This document shows, in pieces, positions 45,270 to 56,865 of a stretch of DNA of 64,000 bases. How positions within the stretch are numbered: position 1 is the first letter of the stretch; the number at the start of each line of letters is the position of its first letter. The stretch comes from Abelmoschus esculentus (taxonomy: Eukaryota > Streptophyta > Magnoliopsida > Malvales > Malvaceae): NCBI GenBank assembly GCA_035048815.1, contig JAUCBN010000006.1, positions 23,327,001 to 23,391,000 on the forward strand, in the 5' to 3' direction. The position numbers and the translations under genes were made by a program. The notes under the pieces are model-generated. The model was not told where the DNA came from and did not search any database. It worked only from the letters and a program-made list of their open reading frames with translations.

Positions 45270-47590
45270 AGTGTAATTTATTTTCCAAGACAAAAGAACA
45301 ACTCCTATAGTACACTTAGGCATCCATCCCTAAAGAATTCCTCAAGATGTACATATGTTTCTATTTACATCATCAAAGTTTATAATTCTATTTCGAGATT
45401 AAATACGAACAACATCTTTTACACAATTCAGAATATTATCATCAGGCCTAAAAGAATGTCTAAACAATCTTCTGTTCCTCTCCTCCCAAATGAAGTACAC
45501 ATAGGCACTCCATGCAACCTTCAAAACATAAACCAGCAAGGATTTCCCTTTCAATTTTGCACTCAACCACTGCACCTCCACATCCCAATCAAACATACCC
45601 TTGCACAGTCCACACAAATCCAACAGAGCAGACCATATAGCCCACGAATACTACAACCTACAAAGAGATGATCCCTGGTTTCATGTGCACTTTCACATAG
45701 CACACAACATTCCTCAATCTGAAGCCCCATTCTCCGAAGCCTATCCTTCGTTGGCAACCGATTAAGCATTCTCATCCAAAGAATAAAAGTATGCTTTGGG
45801 ACATAAAGGCTAAACCACACCAAATTATGCCACTGAACTCTGTCTCGTGATTCACGAATCGTATTCCATATTGCACCCATGGTCCATTTGTTATGCCCCC
45901 TTCTCAACAGGCTTTGCAACGTGTCCCTCTGTCGTAGAATTTTCCTTAGATACCAACTATGGCTTTGCTTCAAATCCAAACTCCAGATGTCTTCCTCTTT
46001 AATAGCATACTTATGCACCCAAGCCACCCACAAAGAGCCCTCACTAGCCAACAATTTCTTCAACAATAGGACTAGACATGTCTGGTTTCAAGTCTTCACA
46101 TCCTTGAGCCCTAGTCCCCCCTCATTCTTGGGATCACAAACATGCTTCCAACTAACTCTTGTACTCTGTCCAGTATTATCCTGACCCCTCCAAAAGAATC
46201 GCAAATACAATTGTTCAATCTTTTCAATAACTCCTTTAGGAAGTACTAATTGTCTACACCAGTAGTTAGTTAAACTACATAGCACAGCTCGAATCAACTG
46301 CATTCTTCATGCATAACTCAAATTTAATTTTGACCAATGCCCCAGCTTAGCTTTGATCTTCTCAATTAGCACCAGACAGTCTTTCTCACGTAATCTTCTC
46401 GTTACTAGAGGAACTCCTAAGTATCGCACAGGGAGAGATCCAATCTTAAACCCAATATCACCCCTCATCCTATCCTGCTCCTCCAAAGAGACTCCAGCCA
46501 CAAAGAGTTCGAATTTTGACACATTTAATTTCAACCCAACCATCTCATAAAACTTCTCTAAAACACTTTGTATACCAATTAAAGAATACAGATTTCCTTT
46601 GCAAAATATTAATAGGTCATCAGCAAAACAGAGGTGAGTAAGGTTTACCTGTTTGCACTTAGGATGATACTGAAAAATCCCCATTTCAGCTGCTTTATCC
46701 AACAAATTAGATAATACATTCATCATAATCATAAATAGATAAGGGGAAAATGGGTCCCATTGCCTAACTCCCCTTTGCCCCTTGAAAAAACCTACTAAAC
46801 TCCCATTCAAAGAGATTGAAAATCTACTTCTAGTGAAACAAACTCTAGTCCACCCCCGAAATTTCTCAAGCAACCCCATCGCCTCTAACAAATTCAAGAT
46901 AAAATCCCAACTAACAGAATCAAACGCCTCCTAGGTGAAATAGTCTTCCTACCATACCCTTTTACTAATTCTTGAGCTAACAATGTATTATCAACAATAC
47001 TCCTCCCCCTAATAAAAGTTGACTGATTCACAGTAATTAAATCAGCCAACACACTATTCAGTCTACCTACCGGGATCTTAGTAATGGTCTTATAGACAAC
47101 AGAACAGCAAGAAATAGACCTAAAATCCTTCACCATACATGTATTCAGGATTTAGGAACTAAGGTGATAGCAGTGGCATTAAATCCCGACAACAAATAAG
47201 AAGAGGAAAAGAAATATCTCACAACTTGCACAAAATCACTGCCTACTATCTCCCAAGCCTACTTAAAGAACCAAGAAGTATATCCATCAGGATCAAGGGC
47301 TTTGTCCTTACCTTGAGAAAAGTTGCATCTTTAATTTCCTCAACAGACACTTCTCAAACCAAAAGAGAACAAGACCCAGAGCCCCCTCAAAACCTCCGCA
47401 CTACAACCAGACACTCCAGCATCCACTGAACCAATTTGTTTTGAGAAAAAACGAATCATTTCAGCAGGCTATATCCATGGTGCCTTTGCTCCTTTTTTCA
47501 GCAACAACTGAATGAAAGAATCTAGTCCTCTTATCTCCCTCTTGGAGTCACTGTACCTTGGCTTTTTGTTGGATAAACCAGGTTTCAAAA
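45270..47590 (-). mobile_element. Decayed LINE (non-LTR retrotransposon), 5'-truncated
   Basis: Minus-strand reverse-transcriptase relics appear in order from high to low coordinates. First WFIQQKAKV and LQEGDKRTRFFH pieces near 47490-47575. Then FRSISCCSVVYKTITKI (46894-47136). Then the palm with QRGVRQWDPFSPYLF and the catalytic FADDLLIF (46307-46897), and NVSKFELF and PVRYLGVPLV. Last the zf-RVT-like region (45399-46066) with WHNLVWF, CVLCESAHETRDHLFVGC and VYFIWEERNRRLF. Several stops and frame changes break the ORF, so it is inactive. The 3' end is AT-rich (AAAATAAAATAAAAT on the minus strand near 45250-45270). The endonuclease part is missing, fitting 5' truncation. Confidence 0.88.
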
Positions 47591-47594
47591 GAAT

Positions 47595-47670
47595 GCTTTC
47601 ATTGAGAATCGAACTCAAGACCTCCTACTTACTAAATGAGAGCTCTAACCAACTAAGCTATGACAACCTT
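47595..47670 (-). repeat. tRNA-like sequence beside the LINE 5' end
   Basis: The minus strand reads TAGCTTAGTTGGTTAGAGCT (box A/D-arm) followed by TTGAGTTCGATTCTCAA (perfect T-arm with box B). The acceptor stem does not pair (GGTTGTC against TGAAAGC) and no clean anticodon stem forms. It is therefore a tRNA pseudogene or the head of a SINE rather than a working tRNA. It abuts the truncated 5' end of the LINE. Confidence 0.6.
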
Positions 47671-48889
47671 TATTATCTTGTTAATATGTTATGTTTTTAT
47701 CATTAAATTATATTTAGATATAAATTTACTTTTATTTCTGTTTATGATTAAGTTACGATAGTGATTTTTTTAATGTGTTTTAAATATTGTATCTATATTT
47801 GATAAATTTGATCTAAGATTTGAGGTCCGAATAATTCAAGTTTCGATATAGATCTGAATCTAATATTTTAAATTTGACTCAAATTTAAATCAAAATCGAT
47901 CCAAATTTAATTAAATTAAAAATTAATCGAATCGAAAATAACCTAAATTAAAAATTAACTCAAATAAAAAATAATCATAATTTAATTTCTTCAAATATAT
48001 ATGCTTTTATTCTCATTTGTATTATATTACTAATTAACAACTACCTTTAATAATAATCTATTATCATTTTTCTCATTTAAAATATTATCTTCATGTATTA
48101 ACTCAAAATAAAAATTGATGATCTGATATTGATTTGATCTAAAAATAATTAATCTAATATAAACTCAATTTTAAAAAAATCAATTAATTTAATATTTATT
48201 TGACCAAAAATTAATTAATTATATCTTAATTTAATATAATATAAAATTATATAAACCCAAACTGAATCTAAACCGGATTTATTTTAATAAAATTAAATTA
48301 AATATTTAACCGAACATTAGAAATAATTTTTTACATTATGCCCTTTCTTAAATCAATTGGTTTACAAGGATTGTTATGTGATTTGTGTTTCTTCTTCACA
48401 TATTTCTTTTACATGAAATAGATATGAAATGTTATAAAAATCTAAAATTAGTAAAGATATTAAGATAAGATAATCAGAAATATTGGGTCAAACTGAAATA
48501 TCACATCGGTATTAGCACCTAATTAAGGTATTAAAAAATTAAAAGATCTTTCAAAGTATCGACCGACCACGTCCAATTTTTTGGAACCAAACCGACTTGC
48601 TTTGGTTAGTGCTTTGATCCAAAGCGAAGCTATGAATTTCGACACGTTTTTTTTATTCAAAATTAACTCCTTTGGATGGACGGTGTAAGTAAGTAATTCT
48701 GAAGAGATTAAACTTTTTCTGTTTATGCTCCGTTTGCTGTTTATTTGTTTTTCTAATTAAATTATGATTTTTATTTATCCAAAAATAATAAAATATTACA
48801 AAAAATATATGATGTTTGTACATATTGTTTATTTGGTTTTATTGTTCGATTTTGTTCGTATGTTGTTCATTCAAAAAACGAACTTAAAT

Positions 48890-49030
48890 AAAGAATGACT
48901 ATTATTTTTAAAGATTATAGGTTTGAACACCTGTAACACTAGCAAAGTGATTGAGCGATCAATATCAAATGATAATGAATATATTATAGAACAGATAATA
49001 CTGTAATTACTATTAACTAATTCAAAAAAT
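48890..49030. repeat. SINE-like repeat, copy 1
   Basis: Shares with 49485-49640 the ordered phrases GATTATAGGTTTGAAC, AGTGATTGAGCGATCAATAT, ACTGTAATTACTATTA and TAATTCAAA. The first phrase looks like a tRNA box B. Confidence 0.5.
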
Positions 49031-49484
49031 AAATTTAGATAAGATTAATAATATTTAGATGATCGAATACTATTATTTAAAAATTTAATGATCAAAACGT
49101 TAACTATCATTAAAAAGTTTAATTCTTGAGTAACCAAAATGTTAATACTCTAAAAATTAAATCACTAAATTGAAAAGAATATTTTTAATGATTAAAACAT
49201 TAGCTCCTTAAAAGTTGAATGATCATTTAAGTATTTTATTTTTGTATTTATTTATTGTTCAAATTACTCTCAAGCCTTAAAGGCTTATTTTGACCCATTT
49301 TAATATTTATTATATATTTTCTAAAACAATTACTTAAACCCACATCCATAACTCTCTAAAACTTGAACTCCTGAGTATAAGACCAGGCCCATATCTAAAA
49401 GCCCAAACTCAGCCATCATCTAAAATAACCCAATGAAACACCATATTGATTGAGCTTTTTTTTTTAAATTCAGATTTATTATAC

Positions 49485-49640
49485 GACCTCTCTAACTCAA
49501 GTGGTTAATGGAACGATTATTATTTTTAGAGATCACGGGTTTGCGTACCGATGATGTTAGTAGAGTGATTGAACGATCAATATTAAATGATATAGATTAT
49601 ACTTTAGAAATACTACTGTAATCATTATTAGTTAATTCAA
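49485..49640. repeat. SINE-like repeat, copy 2
   Basis: Begins with CTAACTCAAGTGGTTAATGG, a box A-like sequence, then GATCACGGGTTTGCGTACC, box B-like. The tail matches copy 1 (AGTGATTGAACGATCAATAT and TGTAATCATTATTAGTTAAT). A tRNA-derived SINE is the best guess. Confidence 0.5.
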
Positions 49641-52332
49641 AGAAAAATCAGATTTCCTTGATGAATAACATTTTTTTTATGAGGTTAATATTAGAAAAAG
49701 ATTGTAATGATAAAATATATTATATTTTGAAAAGTATATTTTAAATTTAGAAATGATATTATTAAAACATATAATTGATATTAATTATTTGACAAAGTTT
49801 TTTTACTGATATTAAAAAAATGAAGTATAAAAATATTATTTTATATTTACCTTAAAATTATTCATACATATATATTCGGTTAGCTCTCTTCTCCATTTTT
49901 TTTTCTAATGTAATTTTTGAATTCCGTTTCTTTCGATATCAAGGTTCCAAAAATTATTTAATTTTTATGACAGTGTTAATAGAATGAAAGAACATATGGA
50001 TTTTATGCGTAAAAATGTTTTGAACCTAAAATTTACTTAAACAAAATTAATTTGTTTATTATTTTGATCAACCTAAGGGTAATAATGAGTTTGACTGGCT
50101 TGTGAACTATTCGGTTTCAGCTCGGTTAAAGCTCGACTTGGGTTCGGGTTCGGCTCGAGACCTTAACGAACTGAGATGAGCCTACCCAAACTCGATTCGA
50201 AAAACTCATGAACAGGATCAAAATAATTATATTATATTTATGCTACATATACACTAGAAATAATCTCTTTTATAGAAAAAATATAACAAAATATTTATTT
50301 TGAATTGAGCCTAATCCGGCGAATTTCGAGCTCAAGTCAATCCCTATAATATTATTTTCGAGCCGAATTCAAACTTAAAATTCTGAATTCGCCGAGCTTC
50401 AAGCTTGAACTAAATCTAATAATATTATTTCTGAGCCGAGATTTTAAGTATCGTGTGTAACGTATATAGAGATATTAATAAGCGACATGATTTTTGTTGG
50501 TTAGTATTTACGTCCCCTTGAATGCAATGAAATTGCACTGTCCTTCCAGTTCTGTGGGGGCACTGCATAGGGACAAACCATCATTATCATATTCTCATTG
50601 ATTTCCCTTTATATTTTAAACAATTTATTTCTTAAATTAATTATTATATATATTTTTAAAAAAATGTCTAGTTAAAAACTCTTTCTTTAACCAGATGATG
50701 TCAAAATCATGTCTTGTAAGGAAACGAAGAGTGCTTCAGAATATATTATTCATAAAGATGGTTCTTACTAAAGATCAGATATACTTATTAAATCGAATCA
50801 AATCGAATTAAACCGAACAAAATAAAATATTAAAAACTACCATTCGTTACTTGTTTCAGTTTCATGTTTGATTACTGACTAAGTTACACGATTAAGGAAG
50901 CAATGCCAAGCGTAAATAGTTTCTTTTTAGAGTAGGAGTAAAGGTTTATCTCCTGCTGCTTCATTACACCAGAGAAAGCATCAACTTTACTGGATTTACA
51001 GTACTTGGTATGAACAGTGGGAAGTGGATCGGACTGAGTCGATTATAAAGGATTTTCAGTACGTACTTTTAATCAATGGAGAACTGGTTTGGACCACAGC
51101 TCCAGCGAGTTTAGCCTCACAAGGGTTGGAGTGTGGGTCTATGGGGTACAAAGGAAGGAAATGATGTGCAGTACTTGGGATAGGGAAACAAGGGTAGAGG
51201 AAACAGACAAGAGTGGCTGCTTAGAACACTCTCATCGGGAATCATCCATGAGGAATACCAATCAACAATGGTGCAATAATGACACTTCGTGTTCATACTA
51301 CAAACCAACTTTATTTATCATGTGGATGAGCTTTATTTGAAGTTATCAAGATATTCGATTCACTGGTCGATTAATTTAAATTAAATTGATCGTCTTATCC
51401 CGCTAAATGAATCGATATTTAGTAGGATAGTAGTTTCTTTTACTTCGTATTCAACAGTATAAAAGTGGATAGTAGATAGGGTCATAGCAGCCTAGCAAGT
51501 AGCAACATGCTAGAATATCAATTAATTTCTACTCGTAATATATAAATAAACATTTTTTTTCATTTTCACGAAGCACCTTGATCAAGCAACGAAGGGAGTT
51601 CCATAGAATAAAACAACACTTTGTCTTCGGGGGGGTCAGTCTACATCGAACTTAGATCACAAAAAACCTGATAAATGAGATATTGACAGCAACAGCTCCT
51701 TGTTCATGGCAAAGATAAGGGTACAATGATATCGCCCAGGAAGCCCTTAAAAGCTAACACGGGGACCAATCATTAAACTTAATCCTAGGGCTAACCAGAC
51801 TTCAATTGAAACCAGAGATCCTCCTAAAGTTTTTTATCCGTAAATTTCTAACATAACTTTCTAATCGTTCGTATACCCTGACATAAAATCTTGCGTACGT
51901 CTCATGTCGTGCAAATCATTTCATACTTTTGCTTACATGAAGATGAAGGACTTGGGAGGTTATCTTCCTATGGTAAATGTTTATCAATTACTGCAACAAA
52001 TTCATGTTCAATGCAGTCAACTTTTTGCAACAACAGACTAAAAGAACTTAATTGAATCAATAAACACAAACACTGGTCTCATTGTTTTTTGAGTTGGGAG
52101 AGCCACTGTCCCTTATTGTTGCTTCAATTTCAGAAAAGAGATAAAAGAGAGAGAGAAAGATGAGTCCAAAGAGGGTGGCAGGGAAACTGATAGAGAACTT
52201 TCAATTGCTCCATTTCTCCACCTTCACTCAACCAGCCTCTATATTTCAGTCTCAAACTGAAGTCTTATAATTTTCTAAAGTTCTAGTTTTATTACCCATT
52301 TTTTCCCTAGTCTTTCTCTGTCGGTGCCATCC

Positions 52333-53424
52333 ATGTAGGTCTCATCTTCTCCCCCCTCCTTTAATTCTCCACTAAATATCCTGATTACTTGGATTTTGTG
52401 CGACTATGTTCATGGTTTTTGGTTTTTGCAGGAGACCTGAGAAGAACCCCCTAGACCTCAACTACTTGCCTGATGATTACACTAGCGATGGTAAACAGGC
52501 CTTCCAGGAAGGCTCCTCCGGTACTATGTAGGAAAGGAGCACAACTTTCTTTTGATTTTATTTATACACTGATTTAAGTAGATTGAGGTTGTGGTCTAGT
52601 GTCAAAAATGGTGTCATTAGAGTTACTTTAATTGGTGTTTATTTGAAAATCAGGCTACAGGACAAAGAAAAGCGGCGCTAAGGATGAGAAAGATGAGTGC
52701 GGGAAGGTCTATGAATGTAGGTTTTGCTCGCTCAAGTTTTGCAAATCTCAAGCTCTTGGGGGACACATGAACCGCCATCGCCAAGGCAAGTCATGTCGAA
52801 TGGTTTCGTTGCTGAATTTCTGGGTTTGTTTTGGTCTGTTTTTCCATGTTTATCTGGTTTGATGTAATTGTTGTTGTTGTTGGGTGGTCAGAAAGGGACA
52901 CAGAGACACTGAACCGAGCTCGGGAACTGGTCTTCAGTAACGATAACTTGGCCACCCCTGGGCATCTAGGGTATGTTCCTTCAAGCTACCATCCCAGTGA
53001 TCCAACGCTGTCGTTTAGACCAGTTTGCCCCCCAAGATTGTTTTCCGGTTCTTCATCGACGCTGATACCATCGACGTTACAGCCGCCGCAACCGTATTTA
53101 CACCCGTCGCCTTCGCGACTCGGCTCCTCCTACCCCTCGCAATACCCGACTCACGGAATCAACGACTACTATGTAGGTCATGTCCTTGGAGTAAACAGCA
53201 ACATGTCACATTCACATCATCATCAGCAAAACCTAACCTATCTAGGTGGATCGGATTCAAACTATACTTGCATTGGTGCTCCAGTTGGGAATATGTTCGG
53301 TCACGGTCCGACTCGTGGATCGGACTTTGTCGGACCAGGACGAGTCGGTGGTGCTGGTTTTAAAGACGTGCATCAGCAACATATGGACCATCCTTCAACG
53401 ATTCGTTTTGAAGACGGGCTGTGA
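52333..53424 (+). CDS. JAG: JAGGED C2H2 zinc-finger transcription factor
   Basis: Nuclear regulator of lateral organ growth and margin shape. Exons: AT of the start codon at 52333-52334, then 52432-52520, 52654-52785 and 52892-53424, giving 251 residues. The start codon is split (AT, intron with GTAGGT donor, then G AGA CCT), giving MRPEKNPLDLNYLPDD; this matches Arabidopsis JAG in having LDLN just after the start. LDLNYLP (8-14) is an EAR repression motif. One C2H2 finger uses C52, C55, H68 and H72, with the plant QALGGH signature. Intron 3 begins with GC (CAAG/GCAAGT) and joins to ERDTETLNRAREL exactly as in relatives. The Pro/Ser/His-rich C-terminus ends RFEDGL; it also has YTCIGAPVGNMFG, like JAG. 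The paralogue NUBBIN is a less likely alternative. Confidence 0.9.
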
Positions 53425-56400
53425 AGATTGTTTCTTTCTCATGTCAAAGAAGTGCAGCTAGCGGATCATGAATTTGTAAATTTCCTTTTGATTTACTTAA
53501 TTAAGCTTTATCAGTACTTCAGCAAAGATTTCAATAATAGTCTGTGGCATGGTTTTAACCGTAAGATAACTTCTCTTGACCTAAACATTGAGTGATTATA
53601 TCGTTTTTAGCCTATCTGTTTCCTGAAACCAAAGCATATTTGTTCAATGTAACATGTGGACAGTAGAGAAGCGAAGGTTTTTGGATTATGTACAGAGATT
53701 GTGGCAGCTTTTTCAGCACGTGGACACTCTCAACTAGTTTGGCTTTGAGGTCTGGGGATTGAATGGGTATTGTTAGCCAACATGTGAGTAAATGAAGTGG
53801 AGACTACAAGCTAGGGCTTGAGACAATAGACACAAAGTTGGATATGAACTGAAAATCTATAACCCTCTACTTACATTTGGATTCTAAATCATGAGAATTG
53901 AATTTGCACTTAACAACTTCAAGAAAGTATTCTTCATTCTTTGTAAATTAAGAGTGATAATCAGACATTCAGTGTTTTGGCTTGCGGTTTGGGTGAGGAG
54001 GGCCACAATGGGATGCATGCAGGAGCCATGGCTGACAGTATATCAGCACTGCTGCATTACTAGCAGCTACACAACATTTCATCAACTAAGAAGATAAATG
54101 TTTTCAGTGCTAATCAGACATTTCTTGGTAAGGAAAACTCTCAGGCACTTTCTCTCTATTGATTTCCCCATTTTGTGCCAATAGAAATCACCTGCCCCCT
54201 TTATCCAAGTGCACAAGAGCGAGGCAGAGAGTAGGGGACTAGGGGGCATAAGAATCTTGTTCAAAAATAGGAATTCATTGGTTTCCAATAAAGATTAGTG
54301 TTAACCACGAATGCCTTATTTCTGCAACTCCATAGACACAACCCTGTGGCCTGAGAACTAAAGGCTAAATAGCTAATACATCTAGCTATTCAAACACTTC
54401 AATGCCGCCTGTCCCCAGAAAGAAATATATATTTAAGAAATTAAAGAGTTTCAGGTGTTGAAGAAAGCAAGGTTTTATGAGATTGAAGGGCAGTAATGGC
54501 ATTCCAAAGCTGGTTTGATTGATCAAAGGAACTCTTATCAGCCTCAAAACACCCTAAACTCTTATCAGCATCAGCCTAAACCCTGGTTAGTAGTTTTAGC
54601 CCTAAAGTGTGTGGTATCCCCGAGCACTAGCTGGGTTCAGCTAGATCGAGTTTTTGACTACTCGAACTCAAAAATAAATATTTTAAACTCGAATCCAATT
54701 TGATCCGAACATATTTTTTAAAAATTTAACCTAATCCGACCTAAATCCAATCGATACTAACTTGACCTATTGAAAAAAATAATTTTTGAGTCCTGTGAAT
54801 AAAGAAAATAAATTTAGAAAGATACAACTATTTATTTTGTCATAAATTTAGAAAATTTAAATTTAAAACTTAACGCTTAATATTTGAGTATTAAAATATA
54901 AAAAACGTAAGAAAATAACAAAAAATTACATTTTTAACGTATATATTATTTTTTTAATGATAATAACCCTAATAAAAATAAATTGATTGTATTTTTTAGT
55001 TCCCTTGAAAGTTTAAAGTCCTTGTTTGTAGTGGTTGTCGTCTTGTCCATAATGGGTAGTGTCTGGTTCCTTAACCTGGACAAGGTTTAAAGTAACAAAT
55101 CTTTGTCCAGGAAGATTCTGAGCCGAAGGAAAAGTTCGAAGCTTTGAGAGGTGGCCCACACCAGATAGGTAAATTAGATTTTATTAATGGTTAAGGAAAA
55201 TCAACACCTAACCTATTATATATAAAACAAATGAGTACCCACGTATAGGTTGTTTTATTAAATATTTATATTTAATTGAAAAAAAGTACACACGAACAAA
55301 ATATAACTCATATCTCAAACATTTATATAGGTAAACTGTATAAATAATCTTTTAATTATATTATATATTTTTATAAACTAAATCTTTAAACCTTAAAACT
55401 AGGATGATAGTAAAAAAAATTAACTTTAATCGCTGAATACTTACTATCAAAGAAACCCTCTTGAAATTGGATAGCCATGTGTGGCTTAACTGTTCTACTG
55501 CATAGAGCTGAGTACACAAAAAGAGTTTCATCTAACTGTCAAAATCCTGAGATAAGAGAGGGATGTAAACAAAAAACATAAGAGGACAGACACAGCAGAC
55601 GGCTAGAGTTCATTTAGCCTGCGGTAGTTCTGCCAGACACGATGTTTAAAGCTGGTGAATGGCGTTATATTTATATATTTAGGCTTCAAGACTATTTTTT
55701 ACACTTTTAGTTCATCAATATCCATCGATTTTAATCATACACTGGTCGGCATTTATATACCCCACAGGGCAAACTGGAAGGGGTCCCTTGACATGAGTAC
55801 ATACTGTTCATCATCTCTTCCAACCCTTTTTTCCCTTTAAATTAATATCAGAGAAGGCCAAGGACCCCAAACAAATTAAGACAGAAAAACTGAGCAGGCG
55901 AGACAAGAACGTCAAAACAAAACTCAAGACAGAAAACGACCCTTCACGTTAACAGGATCAAAGAATCAAAGTAGGACTGGACTTTCTTGTTTACGTATTC
56001 AATAATCATACCCGAATTCGAGCAACGTAGTATACTTGTTAAGCATGCGGTTTGGATTATTTTATTTTCCTTGTTCAGAGACGTGGTAAAAGAAGTGATG
56101 AGACATCGTTATCAAACTCCGGTGGCAGTGAGTAGCAGTGCGGTTTGAAGACTTTGGATCGTAATAATGCAGGAAAGAGAGACGATGAAGCTGAAGTTTC
56201 ATGCTGGTATGGGAATGTCTTTTGTGACAGAGACGTGGGTTTGAATTGCAAATCCAGGGATTCAAAACAAAGCTATATACACATAGTTGTAGTTTCACTG
56301 CTCCTGTCATCTGATATGCGGACATGTAGAAAACATGAAAATGAAAATTGCTAAAGGATATATGTTTGTGTAAAAATAAAAGGTTAGAGCTCTAAGCTGT

Positions 56401-56865
56401 GAAAGGGTCTGGACCTATATATGGCTGATGAGAGGGGAGTGGGGAGGAAAGAGAGTTGGGCTTTTGAGGAAACCAGAAAGAATGATTTCTTCCATTTTAC
56501 ATTGAGCATAACTTTGATTTACAAATGGTATAAAATTTTGTTAGATTTAAAGTTTAAAGATTTAATTTATAGTTGAAAGTTTGGGATATAAATTATAATT
56601 TAAGGTTTAGAGTTAGTTTAAGATTATATGAATTTTAATTACTCCAATTTAAGATTTAGAGTTTAGAATAAAAAAATTGATAAATATTACAATATTACAA
56701 CTACTATCTAAAAGAATAGTTTAATTAAATCACTTCTTAATTAAACTACTAACACGATTATACTTATTAATCAGTATTATGTATCAACTTCGAGTGCAAC
56801 AATAGAGAGAAGTAAATAACATGAAATTTTGGTCCAACATTACAAATGATACGATGGTGGAAGCA
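53425..56865. other. Intergenic region between JAGGED and the IST1-like gene
   Basis: JAG 3' UTR, then spacer without supported genes. A stretch at 56510-56660 has AAATGGTATAAA and TTAGAGTT/TTTAGAG phrases similar to 26530-26640, another telomere-like degenerate repeat. Confidence 0.4.

Larger units (their letters stand above)
47671..52332. other. Large AT-rich intergenic region upstream of JAGGED
   Basis: No gene supported. Includes the repeat pair at 48890-49030 and 49485-49640, and a run of CTCGA/GCTCG-rich phrases at 50080-50440 that resembles a decayed element. JAG upstream and leader sequence lies from about 50900. The ORF at 51089-51340 is unlike known proteins. Confidence 0.4.

Noticed and set aside
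47595..47670. Functional tRNA gene
   Set aside because: Acceptor stem fails to pair and no proper anticodon stem forms.
51089..51340. 83-codon ORF upstream of JAGGED
   Set aside because: Composition and lack of family resemblance suggest chance; more likely regulatory or spacer DNA.
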